In this document: positions 35,801 to 43,615 of the stretch, piece after piece
How the letters are laid out: each line of letters begins with the position of its first letter
Numbering within the stretch: position 1 is the first letter of the stretch
DNA from: a virus
IMG/VR virus record: IMGVR_UViG_3300009702_000029
Coordinates: 1 to 57,447 of that record
Direction: 5' to 3' (one strand)
Length of the DNA stretch: 57,447 bases
Position numbers and translations under genes: made by a program
Notes under the pieces: model-generated
The model's input: the letters and a program-made list of their open reading frames with translations, nothing else
What the model was told of the DNA's origin: nothing
Database searches by the model: none

Positions 35801-36793
35801 GAAGATAGCGCGTTCTATACTAATTTAGGAACTGGATTTAATGGGAATCTTGATACAATTGCAATTCAATCAGATGGAAAAATCCTTACTTGCGGATCTT
35901 TCACAACTTTAAATGGAAATACCAGAAATCATTTAGTTAGACTAAACTCAGATGGCACGGAGGATACTGCGTTCTATACTAATTTAGGAACAGGGTTTTC
36001 AACCCATCCCACAGAGATTTCCGTGCAGACCGACGGCAAGATAGTGGTCGGTGGTACTTTCAATACTTTGAATGGAAATATTAGAAATCGTTTAGTTAGA
36101 CTAAATTCAGATGGCACTGAGGATACTGTATTCTATACTAATTTAGGAACTGGTTTCAATGGAGGAGTTCAAGCGGTCAAAGTTCAGACTGATGGTAAGA
36201 TAGTTGTGACTGGAGATTTTACTGATCTGAATGGAAATGCTAGATCTCGAATTGTTCGTTTAAATTCAGATGGCACTGAGGATACTGCGTTCTATACAAA
36301 TCTAGGAACAGGAATTAATGCAGCTGCCACAAATATTTATGAACAAAATACAGGAAAACTTATAATCTCAGGATCATTTAGTACAATTAATGGAAATAGT
36401 CGTGTATCACTTGCAAGACTTAATTCTGATGGAACTGAGGATTCTACATTTTATACAAATCTAGGAACATCCTTTAATGCTGCAGTAAATAGTGTTGCAG
36501 AACTTTCAGATGGAAGTTTAGTTGTTGGCGGGTCATATACTTTATTTAATTCAAATATTCGAAATAGACTTGTTCAATTATATGGAGATATTGATTTAAT
36601 TGAACAGAGAACCTTACGTGGAATTTATCGATCATCTCCAAATCAATGGGATTTGGGAGCTGAGGTTTTCTTGGGAGATGATACTGGAGTCAACTTTAGT
36701 ATGACATCTTCCGGTCAACTTCAATATACTAGCACAGATCTTCCAGGAACTGTCACTGACTTTACTGCAAAATTTGCAATATTTAAACTTTAA
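32843..36793 (+). CDS. Tail fibre/receptor-binding protein with seven-repeat beta-propeller
   Basis: 1316 residues. The N-terminus (about 1-190) resembles baseplate-attaching fibre ends: a 'RILPNQRIDLPDYN' start and ARDS-type beta segments. The middle is repetitive beta (residues 280-850). Residues about 876-1250 hold seven units of about 53 residues with the pattern [LG]GGFTTLNGNTRNRLVRLNSDGTED then xFYTNLGTGFN. These are delta-60-type repeats that build a seven-bladed beta-propeller; the first strand before unit 1 (FELADFYTNLGT) would close the ring. Such propellers are plausible receptor-binding heads. The C-terminal 60 residues form a further beta domain. Repeats are near-identical at DNA level. 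Confidence 0.85.
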   Translation: MALLQRTRILPNQRIDLPDYNNIEDFICADFKAIHKNIWTGNNFVFSGFKATGTGTTDLAIELAGSSAVIGEDSGVVYIGAPSLAALSTSALTPSSTNFIEIFIEQDTGGADSRAFWDQTAAGGAGGEFSQIIDTFIFLKATFAINTSNFTGDADKLPLCEVDVNVSGVITAIRDSRNMFWRLGRRGDATFNFPWSSRVEPANTAFIGADKDIGTFKEWTDAIMSSIKEIKGSTYWFEAVPITLPGTFVNAALSTIAPVTSGARIEWDGSNLRITDDNLTPATADRVAAIRALNDIANIYLTRQDDGKEVVTITLDAVADAGILTLDANGNSVAINWNDNTAAIQSTWNGSGAAAATIAGSVAEQKITITFNTAANQVDVFKNTTTLTKNTVAVIETISIKQGQASDNSIPINDGEALWVELPDPLADQDYTAVGILQSNYRVSARGSVPLNDTTYWICYREGTKLILRDTGELESGEVQQFGDQFSQALKTYIGATDESDDSPNYDSADIVTQGGPLNKAIGELDAAVSENISDNNQDRNLKLVGGGIWAWDSGTGNLSFTTDAYIQIPGISNVRNTIQQSSQSPINLASDGDVAYVTVNRTTGGATNLTVSTSAIASLTPGKDTAIIARRIGTEVIVGTHSFNLINGESKELDSGLSIQNRAFIGNSITEATSQPTYSSDIRGTASENLETRIGNLTDAAGDYQEDRSTFMRSDSEITWTGTQITFSSDIVIEILNTKSGVSSQHTILSSNSPVSLNNQESAWVLIDRTQTIENLTVNLSDSTAIPAQTQANKDVIVLFRRMDANGFAYLHLPFMKQLLEPSQKVRLGASGGITVTPFSMLDNQVSAANVTGIVVPSTANAFKAEISIKRQQTAAGFELADFYTNLGTAFDGTVNIVLAQSNDDTLVGGGFTTLNGNTRNRLVRLNSDGTEDTAFYANLGTGFNGTIFAAAQQSSDSKLLLGGGFTTLGANTRNYLVRLNLDGTEDSAFYTNLGTGFNGNLDTIAIQSDGKILTCGSFTTLNGNTRNHLVRLNSDGTEDTAFYTNLGTGFSTHPTEISVQTDGKIVVGGTFNTLNGNIRNRLVRLNSDGTEDTVFYTNLGTGFNGGVQAVKVQTDGKIVVTGDFTDLNGNARSRIVRLNSDGTEDTAFYTNLGTGINAAATNIYEQNTGKLIISGSFSTINGNSRVSLARLNSDGTEDSTFYTNLGTSFNAAVNSVAELSDGSLVVGGSYTLFNSNIRNRLVQLYGDIDLIEQRTLRGIYRSSPNQWDLGAEVFLGDDTGVNFSMTSSGQLQYTSTDLPGTVTDFTAKFAIFKL
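35470..36590 (+). repeat. Seven tandem ~160-bp repeats of the propeller
   Basis: Each unit encodes about 53 residues with the block RLNSDGTED. A stretch of more than 45 bp starting TAGAAATCGTTTAGTTAGAC is identical in units 1 and 4 (near 35602 and 36082), which lie exactly 480 bp apart. Identity at silent sites points to recent gene conversion or unit duplication. Confidence 0.85.
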
Positions 36794-36804
36794 TGGAGAG
36801 ATAG

Positions 36805-38883
36805 ATGTCTGATGATTCAATAAAAGTAAGAAAATCCATGATATTCGAGAAAAGTACTCCTGGGGCTAATGTCCAAGATGGTGAGATCTATCGTGATATT
36901 TCTGGAGATCTAATATTCCAAAATAAGGATAATACTGTTGTATTGTCTAATCCTACATTTGATTCTGGATTGGGAATAAATTATATTGCATTAACAGGTG
37001 GAAAAAATCATAATTTTGAATCAGGAGTAACCGGATATTCAGCATATGCAAATGCTGCTGCGGCTATTCCCGTTGATGGAACAGGCGGATCTCCAACAGT
37101 TACAATTACACAAAATTTAGCAGTTCCGTTAAGAGGATTAGCTGATGGCGTAATCACGAAGGATGCTGTCAATAGGCAAGGTGAGGGTATTAGTTATGAC
37201 TTCGCTATTGATGATGCAGATCACTCAAAACCATTAGTTATTTCCTTTGATTATTCTGTATCTGCTAATTTTGCAATTAATAGTGGAACTGCTGTAGATC
37301 CTTCAGATGTTATGGTTTATATCTATGATATTGATAATGCTACTTTGATCTACCCTTTATTGACTGGTCTTGATGGATCAGGTCGATTCGTATCATCATT
37401 TCAAGCATCAGCTAGTTCCACCAATTATAGATTATTATTTCATATTGCCACAGTTAATGCATTACCATGGACCATGAACATAGATAGTATTTCTATTGGT
37501 CCTAGTGCAGTAGTTTCATTAGATGGGCCAATAACTGATTGGGAAGATTTTACTCCAACAAGCACTTGGACTACTAATGCAACGCAAACAGGAAAGATGC
37601 GCAGAGTTGGCGATAGTTTTGAAGTAGATGGACATCTAACGTTGTCTGGTGCAACGAATGCATCAGAATTAATATTAGATCTTCCCGCTGGACTTACAAT
37701 TGATACGAATAAGATATCATCTACGACCACAAGAGAAGTAGTGCTAGGTACTTGTATAGTTGTTGGATCATCTGGGACAAATTACCCAGGAAAGATTTCT
37801 TATCTAACTTCAACTACACTTCTTCCTGTTATTTATGCAGAACAAGATGAAACAAATCATCGATCAAAAATAGATTCGATGAGTTCTATAACAAGTCGTC
37901 CAGAGCCCATTGGAGCTGGAGACGGCATCCATTATCGGTACAAAGTACCCATTCTTGGGTGGCAGTCGGGAAAGACAAGTGCTGTAGCTTTAGATAGTAA
38001 TAGACCAGTTGAGTTTTCAGCTTATCTGGCATCTCCACAAAGCATACCCGATATCACGACAACGACTGTTGTGTATGACACTGTTGTTAACGATAGTCAT
38101 GGAAATTACAACGCTTCAACTGGTGAATGGACAGTTCCTGTTAGTGGCAGATACGACATCAAAGCTGGAACAGGAATGGCGTCTGTGTCATGGACTGTTG
38201 GGAAACAATATACCGTCTATGCATCAGTTAATTCAGGTCCTAAAAGACGCTTAGTTAATAACATTCAATCTGCGACAGCTATAATCGCTAAATTTTTTAA
38301 TGGTTCAGTGTCCTTGGATCTTGTAGCAGGGGATATAGTTGAAATTCAGGTTTTTCATAACCAAGGCGGCGCAGTTAACACCCTTTCAGGTGAAAGTTTA
38401 TTATATGTTGCACTTGAAAAGACAGATACAGGATCTCCACTAGCTGCGTTGACTGAAAAGGTAGTAGCTAGATATGTTTCTAACTCTGGCCAGATCATGA
38501 CAAATGGCGTGGCGACTACTGTTTTATTCGAAAATAAACAAAAAGACACACATGGAATTTATAACATCTCAACTGGTGTGATAACTATCCCAGAAAATGG
38601 GGATTATTCTCTATCTGCAATTACACGAATCACAGGTGTAACTGCTAGTACGGGAGAAGTTGCATTATCTATTACAGATGGAAGTGATGTAACACAAGTT
38701 GATGGCCCACAATTTACTATCCCCAATTCAACTCAGGCATCTGCTAATATCCAAACAGTATTATATGATGCAAAAGCGGGTGATCAATTTAAAGTAAAAC
38801 TCTTTCATAATAATGGTGCAGATAGATCTTTATATTCTGTGTCGAATACTAGAAATAGTTTAAGTATTTTTAAAATAAATTAA
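36805..38883 (+). CDS. Tail fibre/adhesin with two C1q-like domains
   Basis: 692 residues, with GGAGAG just upstream. An N-terminal segment (1-60) of the kind that docks on another fibre is followed by a beta domain at about 65-225 (KPLVISFDYSVSANF), a middle domain at 240-410, and two C1q/TNF-like jelly-roll domains. The first spans about 418-540 (DSHGNYNASTGEWTVPVSGRYDI), the second 545-692 (DTHGIYNISTGVITIPENGDYSL). C1q folds trimerise and are common at fibre tips. The gene converges on the helicase gene, with 12 nt between the stop codons. Confidence 0.75.
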   Translation: MSDDSIKVRKSMIFEKSTPGANVQDGEIYRDISGDLIFQNKDNTVVLSNPTFDSGLGINYIALTGGKNHNFESGVTGYSAYANAAAAIPVDGTGGSPTVTITQNLAVPLRGLADGVITKDAVNRQGEGISYDFAIDDADHSKPLVISFDYSVSANFAINSGTAVDPSDVMVYIYDIDNATLIYPLLTGLDGSGRFVSSFQASASSTNYRLLFHIATVNALPWTMNIDSISIGPSAVVSLDGPITDWEDFTPTSTWTTNATQTGKMRRVGDSFEVDGHLTLSGATNASELILDLPAGLTIDTNKISSTTTREVVLGTCIVVGSSGTNYPGKISYLTSTTLLPVIYAEQDETNHRSKIDSMSSITSRPEPIGAGDGIHYRYKVPILGWQSGKTSAVALDSNRPVEFSAYLASPQSIPDITTTTVVYDTVVNDSHGNYNASTGEWTVPVSGRYDIKAGTGMASVSWTVGKQYTVYASVNSGPKRRLVNNIQSATAIIAKFFNGSVSLDLVAGDIVEIQVFHNQGGAVNTLSGESLLYVALEKTDTGSPLAALTEKVVARYVSNSGQIMTNGVATTVLFENKQKDTHGIYNISTGVITIPENGDYSLSAITRITGVTASTGEVALSITDGSDVTQVDGPQFTIPNSTQASANIQTVLYDAKAGDQFKVKLFHNNGADRSLYSVSNTRNSLSIFKIN

Positions 38884-38893
38884 AAATCAAGAG

Positions 38894-38912
38894 ATTCAAT
38901 TATAAATTGAAT
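38894..38912 (+). other. AT-rich hairpin between convergent genes
   Basis: ATTCAATT (38894-38901) and AATTGAAT (38905-38912) are perfect inverted copies around a 3-nt loop. It overlaps the helicase stop codon. No run of T on the plus side; on the minus side GATTTTTAATTT follows after a few bases, so it could be a weak terminator in either direction. Confidence 0.4.
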
Positions 38913-40338
38913 AAACTTCTTCTCGAAGAATAGAATGTTCTTCAAGCCAACGCGAACCTTCATCTGTAAAATCAATAATCAAAGCAGATTTCTTACCTGG
39001 AAATACTCTTAATACTCGTCCAACATTTTGCATGACTTGAGAACGAGCCTTTCCACCACCTGCCATTATAAGAGTATCTGCAATGGGCAAGTCCACTCCT
39101 TCGCCAATCACAGTTGAACCTATCAGAATATTGATTTTTCCTTTTCTAAAATCTTCCATAAGTTTTTCACGTTCTAGATCCTTAATAGTTCCATGGATGA
39201 ATTTAGCATTATCAGATTTAATTAATTTTTGAAGTCGTTCTCCATGTTCAATTTGTTGGACTAAAATAATAACATGCCTGCCCTTTTGAGCCTCTTCAAT
39301 AGCCACTTTAGCTATAATTTCATTTCGATCATCATTTTCAACAATAGCACTTTTATAAGTTTGTTGCCAATTACCGGCATCTTGGACCTGAGTTTGAATG
39401 AATTCGAATTCAGGTTTAATAAGATATCCCTCCTTAATAGCTTGAGGAATAGAATATTCAAATAAAACATTACTTAAAACTGATTGTAGAGCTAAATCTG
39501 ATCCATCATTTCTAAAATTTGTTGCAGTAACACCAATTCGAAAATATACATCTTTGAGATGTTTAAGATTAACTTCTCGAAAAGTTTCAGCACTTGAATG
39601 ATGAAATTCGTCTGTAAAGACAGCATCAATGTTTTTTAAGGCTGAAGGTTTCATCTTAACTAGCGCCTGAATGTTTACGATATTAATAGGCTTCTTAATT
39701 TTTACAGTCTTAGTATTGAGTTTATCAACCTTGCCTTTTCCAAAATGTTTAATTAGAGTATTTTGCATATGATCTGTGATGGCTTTTGAGGGAGTGATAA
39801 TTAGAGTATTAACTCCCAAATCCCATATCATTTTTGCTACAAGCAAAGATTTGCCCGTACCCGTGGGCATTACTACAACTCCACGTTCATTTTCTTCTAA
39901 GGCTTTAGTTCCAGTCTTTTGATAATGTCTAAGAGCTGGAAAAGGTTCTTTTAAAACAAATTTATGCTGTTTAAGTTGGGGGCGCTTACGTGCGTCGTTA
40001 ATAATATATTGTTCTTCTTTTAGAATATTTAAAACATTTGGCAATAAACCCGTAGGAAATTCTCCATCTTTGTAAAGACTTACATAAAGCTTACGTCTAA
40101 GTCCACGATTAATATGCAATAGTTGTGCCAATCTATTCTCAAGCCCTATGGTGTTTGAAAGTCGATTAGAATCTAACATAGCATTCATCTTGCTGATTTC
40201 CTTCTCATTTTTAAAAAGAGAATATTCTACATTAGAATCCATATATCTAAGTTCTTGCTTTAATCTAGTATCAATTCTATTGTTTAAATTTTTTGCTTGA
40301 CATATCGAGTTATACACGGTAAGATTTATTACAGACAT
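38896..40338 (-). CDS. UvsW-like superfamily 2 DNA helicase
   Basis: 480 residues, the only minus-strand gene. Motif I is MPTGTGKS (157-164), motif II DEFHH (243-247), with a SAT-like VTATNF nearby, motif V around GEGVDLP, and motif VI QNVGRVLR near 435. The layout is that of UvsW/DEAD-type helicases of T-even phages and their relatives, which unwind branched DNA and R-loops at replication and recombination. Residues 1-130 are helical with no known enzyme motif. No SD precedes the ATG, and a strong minus-strand promoter ends right at it. TGA stop. Confidence 0.85.
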   Translation of the reverse strand: MSVINLTVYNSICQAKNLNNRIDTRLKQELRYMDSNVEYSLFKNEKEISKMNAMLDSNRLSNTIGLENRLAQLLHINRGLRRKLYVSLYKDGEFPTGLLPNVLNILKEEQYIINDARKRPQLKQHKFVLKEPFPALRHYQKTGTKALEENERGVVVMPTGTGKSLLVAKMIWDLGVNTLIITPSKAITDHMQNTLIKHFGKGKVDKLNTKTVKIKKPINIVNIQALVKMKPSALKNIDAVFTDEFHHSSAETFREVNLKHLKDVYFRIGVTATNFRNDGSDLALQSVLSNVLFEYSIPQAIKEGYLIKPEFEFIQTQVQDAGNWQQTYKSAIVENDDRNEIIAKVAIEEAQKGRHVIILVQQIEHGERLQKLIKSDNAKFIHGTIKDLEREKLMEDFRKGKINILIGSTVIGEGVDLPIADTLIMAGGGKARSQVMQNVGRVLRVFPGKKSALIIDFTDEGSRWLEEHSILREEVYSIYN

Positions 40339-40344
40339 AGGGAT

Positions 40345-40373
40345 ATTTTTTCACAGAATGCGCAAAATGTCAA
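40345..40373 (-). promoter_or_regulatory. Strong sigma70-type promoter of the helicase gene (leaderless)
   Basis: Minus strand: TTGACA (40373-40368), exactly 17 nt, then TG-A-AAAAAT (40353-40345, extended -10). The expected start of transcription, 6 to 7 nt after the -10, falls at 40338-40339, on the A of the ATG itself. The mRNA would therefore have no leader. The promoter overlaps the upstream region of the divergent gene at 40396. Confidence 0.7.
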
Positions 40374-40395
40374 TATTTAAGATTAGGAGAGAGGT

Positions 40396-40602
40396 ATGAC
40401 GCTAAGGCACAAGATTCTTGAATTTCTGTATACTCAAACGCAAAAGAAATCAATTCAATTCATTAAATCTGGAATGGTTGAGGATTTTGAAGAATTTGTG
40501 ACTAAAATTATTTCAGAACGAGAATTAGGAGAAGCATCGGATCGAATGCGTCTACATCAAGCTATAGCTGAAGAAAAAGCCGAAGGGGAGAAGGATGTAT
40601 AA
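40396..40602 (+). CDS. Small hypothetical protein before the chaperonin
   Basis: 68 residues, with GGAGAGAGG just upstream of the ATG. Helical and charged throughout (FIKSGMVEDFEEFVTKIISERELGE region), no membrane segment. The stop lies inside the start of the chaperonin gene (8-nt overlap), so the two are coupled. It has neither the size nor the mobile loop of a GroES co-chaperonin. No recognised family. Confidence 0.75.
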   Translation: MTLRHKILEFLYTQTQKKSIQFIKSGMVEDFEEFVTKIISERELGEASDRMRLHQAIAEEKAEGEKDV

Positions 40603-42289
40603 AAGAGTCTTAAATTCAAATCAATTAAGGGCAGTTGCAGGAAAAGCCATTTCTTTAGTTGCAGATCCCGTAAAGAGAACTCTGGGACCTGCTGGGCAGC
40701 CTATTATTGTGGAGCTTGCGGGACAGAATCCAGATGGCTCATCCCTTGACCCCATTATCACTAAAGATGGTGTAACTGTCGCAGAGCATGCCTCTTTTAG
40801 AGATCCAGCTTTAAATACTATTGTAAAAACTATCATCCAAGTTGCTAAGAAAACTGTGTCCCAAGGCGGGGATGGAACTACAACTTCTGTAGTATTAGCT
40901 GAAGCTATTTATAAAGAAGGGATGAAATATGTAGAGCGTGGCGCAAATAATATTGAATTATATAATGCCCTTAAAGCTATTAAAGATGAAGTTTTAGAGT
41001 ATATTGACGAGATTAAAATAGATGTTACTACCGATGAACAAATTAAAAATGTAGCGATGATTTCCTCAAATGGAGATGAGGAGATCGCAACTATCGTAGT
41101 TGAAGCAATTAAAGCTGCAGGAGAACATGGATATATTGAACTAGAAGATGGATATACTAAAAATTGTGTCATTAATGTCATTGATGGAGCTTCTTACAAA
41201 AGAGGTTGGAGAAACTTTGGCCCAAATGGATCGTTGATGGTCAATGATAAAGCCAAGAATTCTTGTGAACTTACAGGAGATAACGGAGTGGCAACGCTAC
41301 TTTACGCAGGAAAGTTAGATAACGTCCATGAATTACATGATTTAATTAATAAATTGTATAAATTTGATGAGAATAAGGGATTTTTAACTGAGATCTTTCC
41401 TTTTTTAATTGTGGCATATGATTATTCAGATGATGTTCGAAATTTCATTCTTCAACAAAGAACTCAAGCAAAACTTCCATTGGCAGCAATTAAAGCTCCA
41501 GCGGACGGTAGTCCTAATTCTAGAACAGAAATGCTTTACGATATGGCGGCACTTACGGGAGCCACGGTCTCGGCAAGAGGTATCTTAGATCTTGATAAGG
41601 TGGATGAGACTCATTTAGGTGGAGCAGAATCTGTATCAATATCTCCTGAAGATACTGTTTTTTACAATGTATCTGGTGATAAAGCGGATGTTAAACGCAG
41701 AATTAAAGAATTAGACACTCTTTTAGAAACTTCAACTCTTGATCCTTGGGACCAACAGAATATACGACTTAGAAAAGGAAAGTTATCTCAAGGAATTGTA
41801 ATTGTACGAGTTGGAGGAGATACTGAGCCGGAAATGAAAGAAAAGAAAGATAGGGCAGAAGATGCACTTTGTGCAGCAAAAGTGGCTGTCAAAGCTGGGG
41901 TAGTTCCTGGAGGTGGAGTAACACTTTATAATGCAAGTTATTTAATTGACAGGTCTAATGCCGGGAGTATTGCTGATAAAATCATGGCAGTAGCTCTTCG
42001 AGCCCCCATGCGGCAGATTATAGAAAATGCTGGAAAATCACCAGAAAAGATTTTCACAGTTCTCGAAATGGACCCAGGAGAAAACAACGACGGCTATGAT
42101 GCGAGAACACATAAATTTGCAAATATGGTAGATTCGGGAATACTTGATCCCGCTAAAGTTACAAAATCAGCACTTGAGAACGCAGTATCAATTGCAGGAT
42201 TATTATTGACGACTGGTGGAGCCTTAATTTCGGACGTTCTACCAGAGGACGGCAAAGAAAACCCACTTGCAGCAATGTTTGGAGCTTAA
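40595..42289 (+). CDS. Phage-encoded GroEL-type (group I) chaperonin
   Basis: 564 residues (GroEL is about 548). All nucleotide motifs are present: TLGPAGQ (29-35), TKDGVTVA (56-63), GDGTTT (92-97) with the conserved Asp, then RAEDAL and GVVPGGGVTLYNA in the C-terminal equatorial part. The segment with DSGILDPAKVTKSALENA near 503-520 ends with TTGGAL. The C-terminus is MFGA instead of the GGM tail. Such chaperonins are known from some large phages (for example phiEL) and act without a phage GroES. It probably folds virion proteins. GAAGG upstream is the SD. Confidence 0.93.
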   Translation: MYKRVLNSNQLRAVAGKAISLVADPVKRTLGPAGQPIIVELAGQNPDGSSLDPIITKDGVTVAEHASFRDPALNTIVKTIIQVAKKTVSQGGDGTTTSVVLAEAIYKEGMKYVERGANNIELYNALKAIKDEVLEYIDEIKIDVTTDEQIKNVAMISSNGDEEIATIVVEAIKAAGEHGYIELEDGYTKNCVINVIDGASYKRGWRNFGPNGSLMVNDKAKNSCELTGDNGVATLLYAGKLDNVHELHDLINKLYKFDENKGFLTEIFPFLIVAYDYSDDVRNFILQQRTQAKLPLAAIKAPADGSPNSRTEMLYDMAALTGATVSARGILDLDKVDETHLGGAESVSISPEDTVFYNVSGDKADVKRRIKELDTLLETSTLDPWDQQNIRLRKGKLSQGIVIVRVGGDTEPEMKEKKDRAEDALCAAKVAVKAGVVPGGGVTLYNASYLIDRSNAGSIADKIMAVALRAPMRQIIENAGKSPEKIFTVLEMDPGENNDGYDARTHKFANMVDSGILDPAKVTKSALENAVSIAGLLLTTGGALISDVLPEDGKENPLAAMFGA

Positions 42290-42291
42290 TA

Positions 42292-43383
42292 ATGGCAGGT
42301 AAACAGACAACTAGAATTAGTTATTCATCGGTCAATGATTTTAAAGAATGTCCGACCAAAATGTATAATAAAAAGAAATACTCAATGATCAAGCAATCAT
42401 CAGCTTTGGCTTTTGGATCAGCTATTGAGGCGGGAGTTGAGGCGCTTCTAACAGGAAATACAATTGATGAGGCTATTGACATCTTTCATGAACATTGGCA
42501 CACTCGTCCTGCAAACAAATGGGAAGGTGCCAGGCAGATCTTTGATTCCGAAGATATATTTTATTATGCATCAGATTATGATAAAAATCTTTTAGATGTT
42601 GAAGCTTTTGATTTATTTGATGAATGGTGTAGTGAAATTAATATAGATCCTCCCAAAGATTATTTTAAATTTGTTGGAGAAATTCAAACAGCCTTCAAAA
42701 AGGAGGAAGAAGTAACAGATGAGGATCGCAGACTCTATCATAGAATTATGTGGTATTGCGTAAATACTAGAGGACCCTATATGATTGAGGCTTTTGCGCG
42801 TGACATCATGCCTAATATAGAGGAACTGTTATCTTGTCAAAAAGATGTTCTTATTAAGAATAAAGATGGGGATAAAGTTACAGGATTTATCGATTTTATA
42901 GCTAAATATAAAGATATAAAAGGGCCTGTCGTTTGGGATTTAAAGTCTGCAGGTAGATTTTACGAGTCTCATAATATTGATTCAAGTGATCAACTCCGAG
43001 TATATGCTGTATCAGAAGATATCAGAACTGTGGGATACTGGGTATTGATTAAAAGTCTGAAACATAAGAAGTTTTGCACGAAGTGTGATCATGAACGAGC
43101 TGGGGCAGATTTTCGAAAAAAGAATTGTACGCAAAACGGCTGTAAGGGGAAGTACGAAGTAATTCGTACAGAGGGTCTAACTCAAGTTCTAACAAAGACT
43201 CTCACTCAAGCGGACGTTGATGATGTAATGGAAGATTTTTCAGAGATTCTAATGGCAATTAAAAATGGCTTAAAGTGGAAGAATGCTAATAGTTGTTTTA
43301 ATTATGGTACTAAATGTGAGTTTTACGACAATTGTTGGGCCGGTAAGGCTCTTAGTGAACTGAAACATCTTAAAAAGAGGTAA
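42292..43383 (+). CDS. RecB/Cas4-like PD-(D/E)XK nuclease
   Basis: 363 residues, 2 nt after the chaperonin stop. N-terminal YSSVNDFKECP with C20, LAFGSAIEAGVEALL helix; then a beta core TGFIDFIAKYKD and VVWDLKSAGRF, in which D and the later DxK triad are the metal-binding residues; QLRVYAV helix. Near residue 260 a four-cysteine insert (C-x2-C ... C-x4-C) looks like a zinc ribbon. The C-terminal end has three Cys (SCF, KCE, NCW) that with C20 would make the Fe-S cluster of Cas4/AddB-type nucleases. Role likely in recombination or DNA end processing. Confidence 0.8.
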   Translation: MAGKQTTRISYSSVNDFKECPTKMYNKKKYSMIKQSSALAFGSAIEAGVEALLTGNTIDEAIDIFHEHWHTRPANKWEGARQIFDSEDIFYYASDYDKNLLDVEAFDLFDEWCSEINIDPPKDYFKFVGEIQTAFKKEEEVTDEDRRLYHRIMWYCVNTRGPYMIEAFARDIMPNIEELLSCQKDVLIKNKDGDKVTGFIDFIAKYKDIKGPVVWDLKSAGRFYESHNIDSSDQLRVYAVSEDIRTVGYWVLIKSLKHKKFCTKCDHERAGADFRKKNCTQNGCKGKYEVIRTEGLTQVLTKTLTQADVDDVMEDFSEILMAIKNGLKWKNANSCFNYGTKCEFYDNCWAGKALSELKHLKKR

Positions 43384-43385
43384 TT

Positions 43386-43559
43386 ATGTTAGATAAATTT
43401 AAAAATTTATCAAATAAGAAGATTACAGGATACGTATTTCTAGGATTATTTTTTGTATCAACAGTCATTAATCCTGGGTTAGCATTTTTAAATTTGATTT
43501 TTGGATTTCCTTTGATATTGCTTATTATAGGAACTACGTTACTACTAATGAAAAATTAA
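43386..43559 (+). CDS. Small two-span membrane protein
   Basis: 57 residues, start 2 nt after the nuclease stop. A basic N-terminus (DKFKNLSNKK) precedes two hydrophobic stretches (about 15-30 and 34-54, with FPLILLIIGTTLLL). The short positive loop suggests both ends inside. It fills a gap before a promoter. No recognised family; small hydrophobic proteins like this are sometimes superinfection-exclusion or holin-like proteins, which is inference only. Confidence 0.6.
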   Translation: MLDKFKNLSNKKITGYVFLGLFFVSTVINPGLAFLNLIFGFPLILLIIGTTLLLMKN

Positions 43560-43567
43560 ATTAATGC

Positions 43568-43596
43568 TTGACTGTGGCGCGTCAAAATGATATGTT
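43568..43596 (+). promoter_or_regulatory. Strong sigma70 promoter for the recombination/replication operon
   Basis: TTGACT (43568-43573), exactly 17 nt, then TATGTT (43591-43596) preceded by TGA (extended -10). An ATG follows at 43616 with an AAGGGAG SD. It drives the single-strand-binding/PhaR/primase region. Confidence 0.8.
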
Positions 43597-43615
43597 AAAT
43601 AAAAGGGAGATATAA

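Noticed and set aside
38896-40338. A host gene or mobile insertion on the minus strand.
   Set aside because: Helicase motifs match phage UvsW-type proteins and codon use is like the rest; no terminal repeats flank it.
40396-40602. GroES-like co-chaperonin before the chaperonin gene.
   Set aside because: At 68 residues it is too short, has no mobile-loop or beta-barrel pattern and looks helical.
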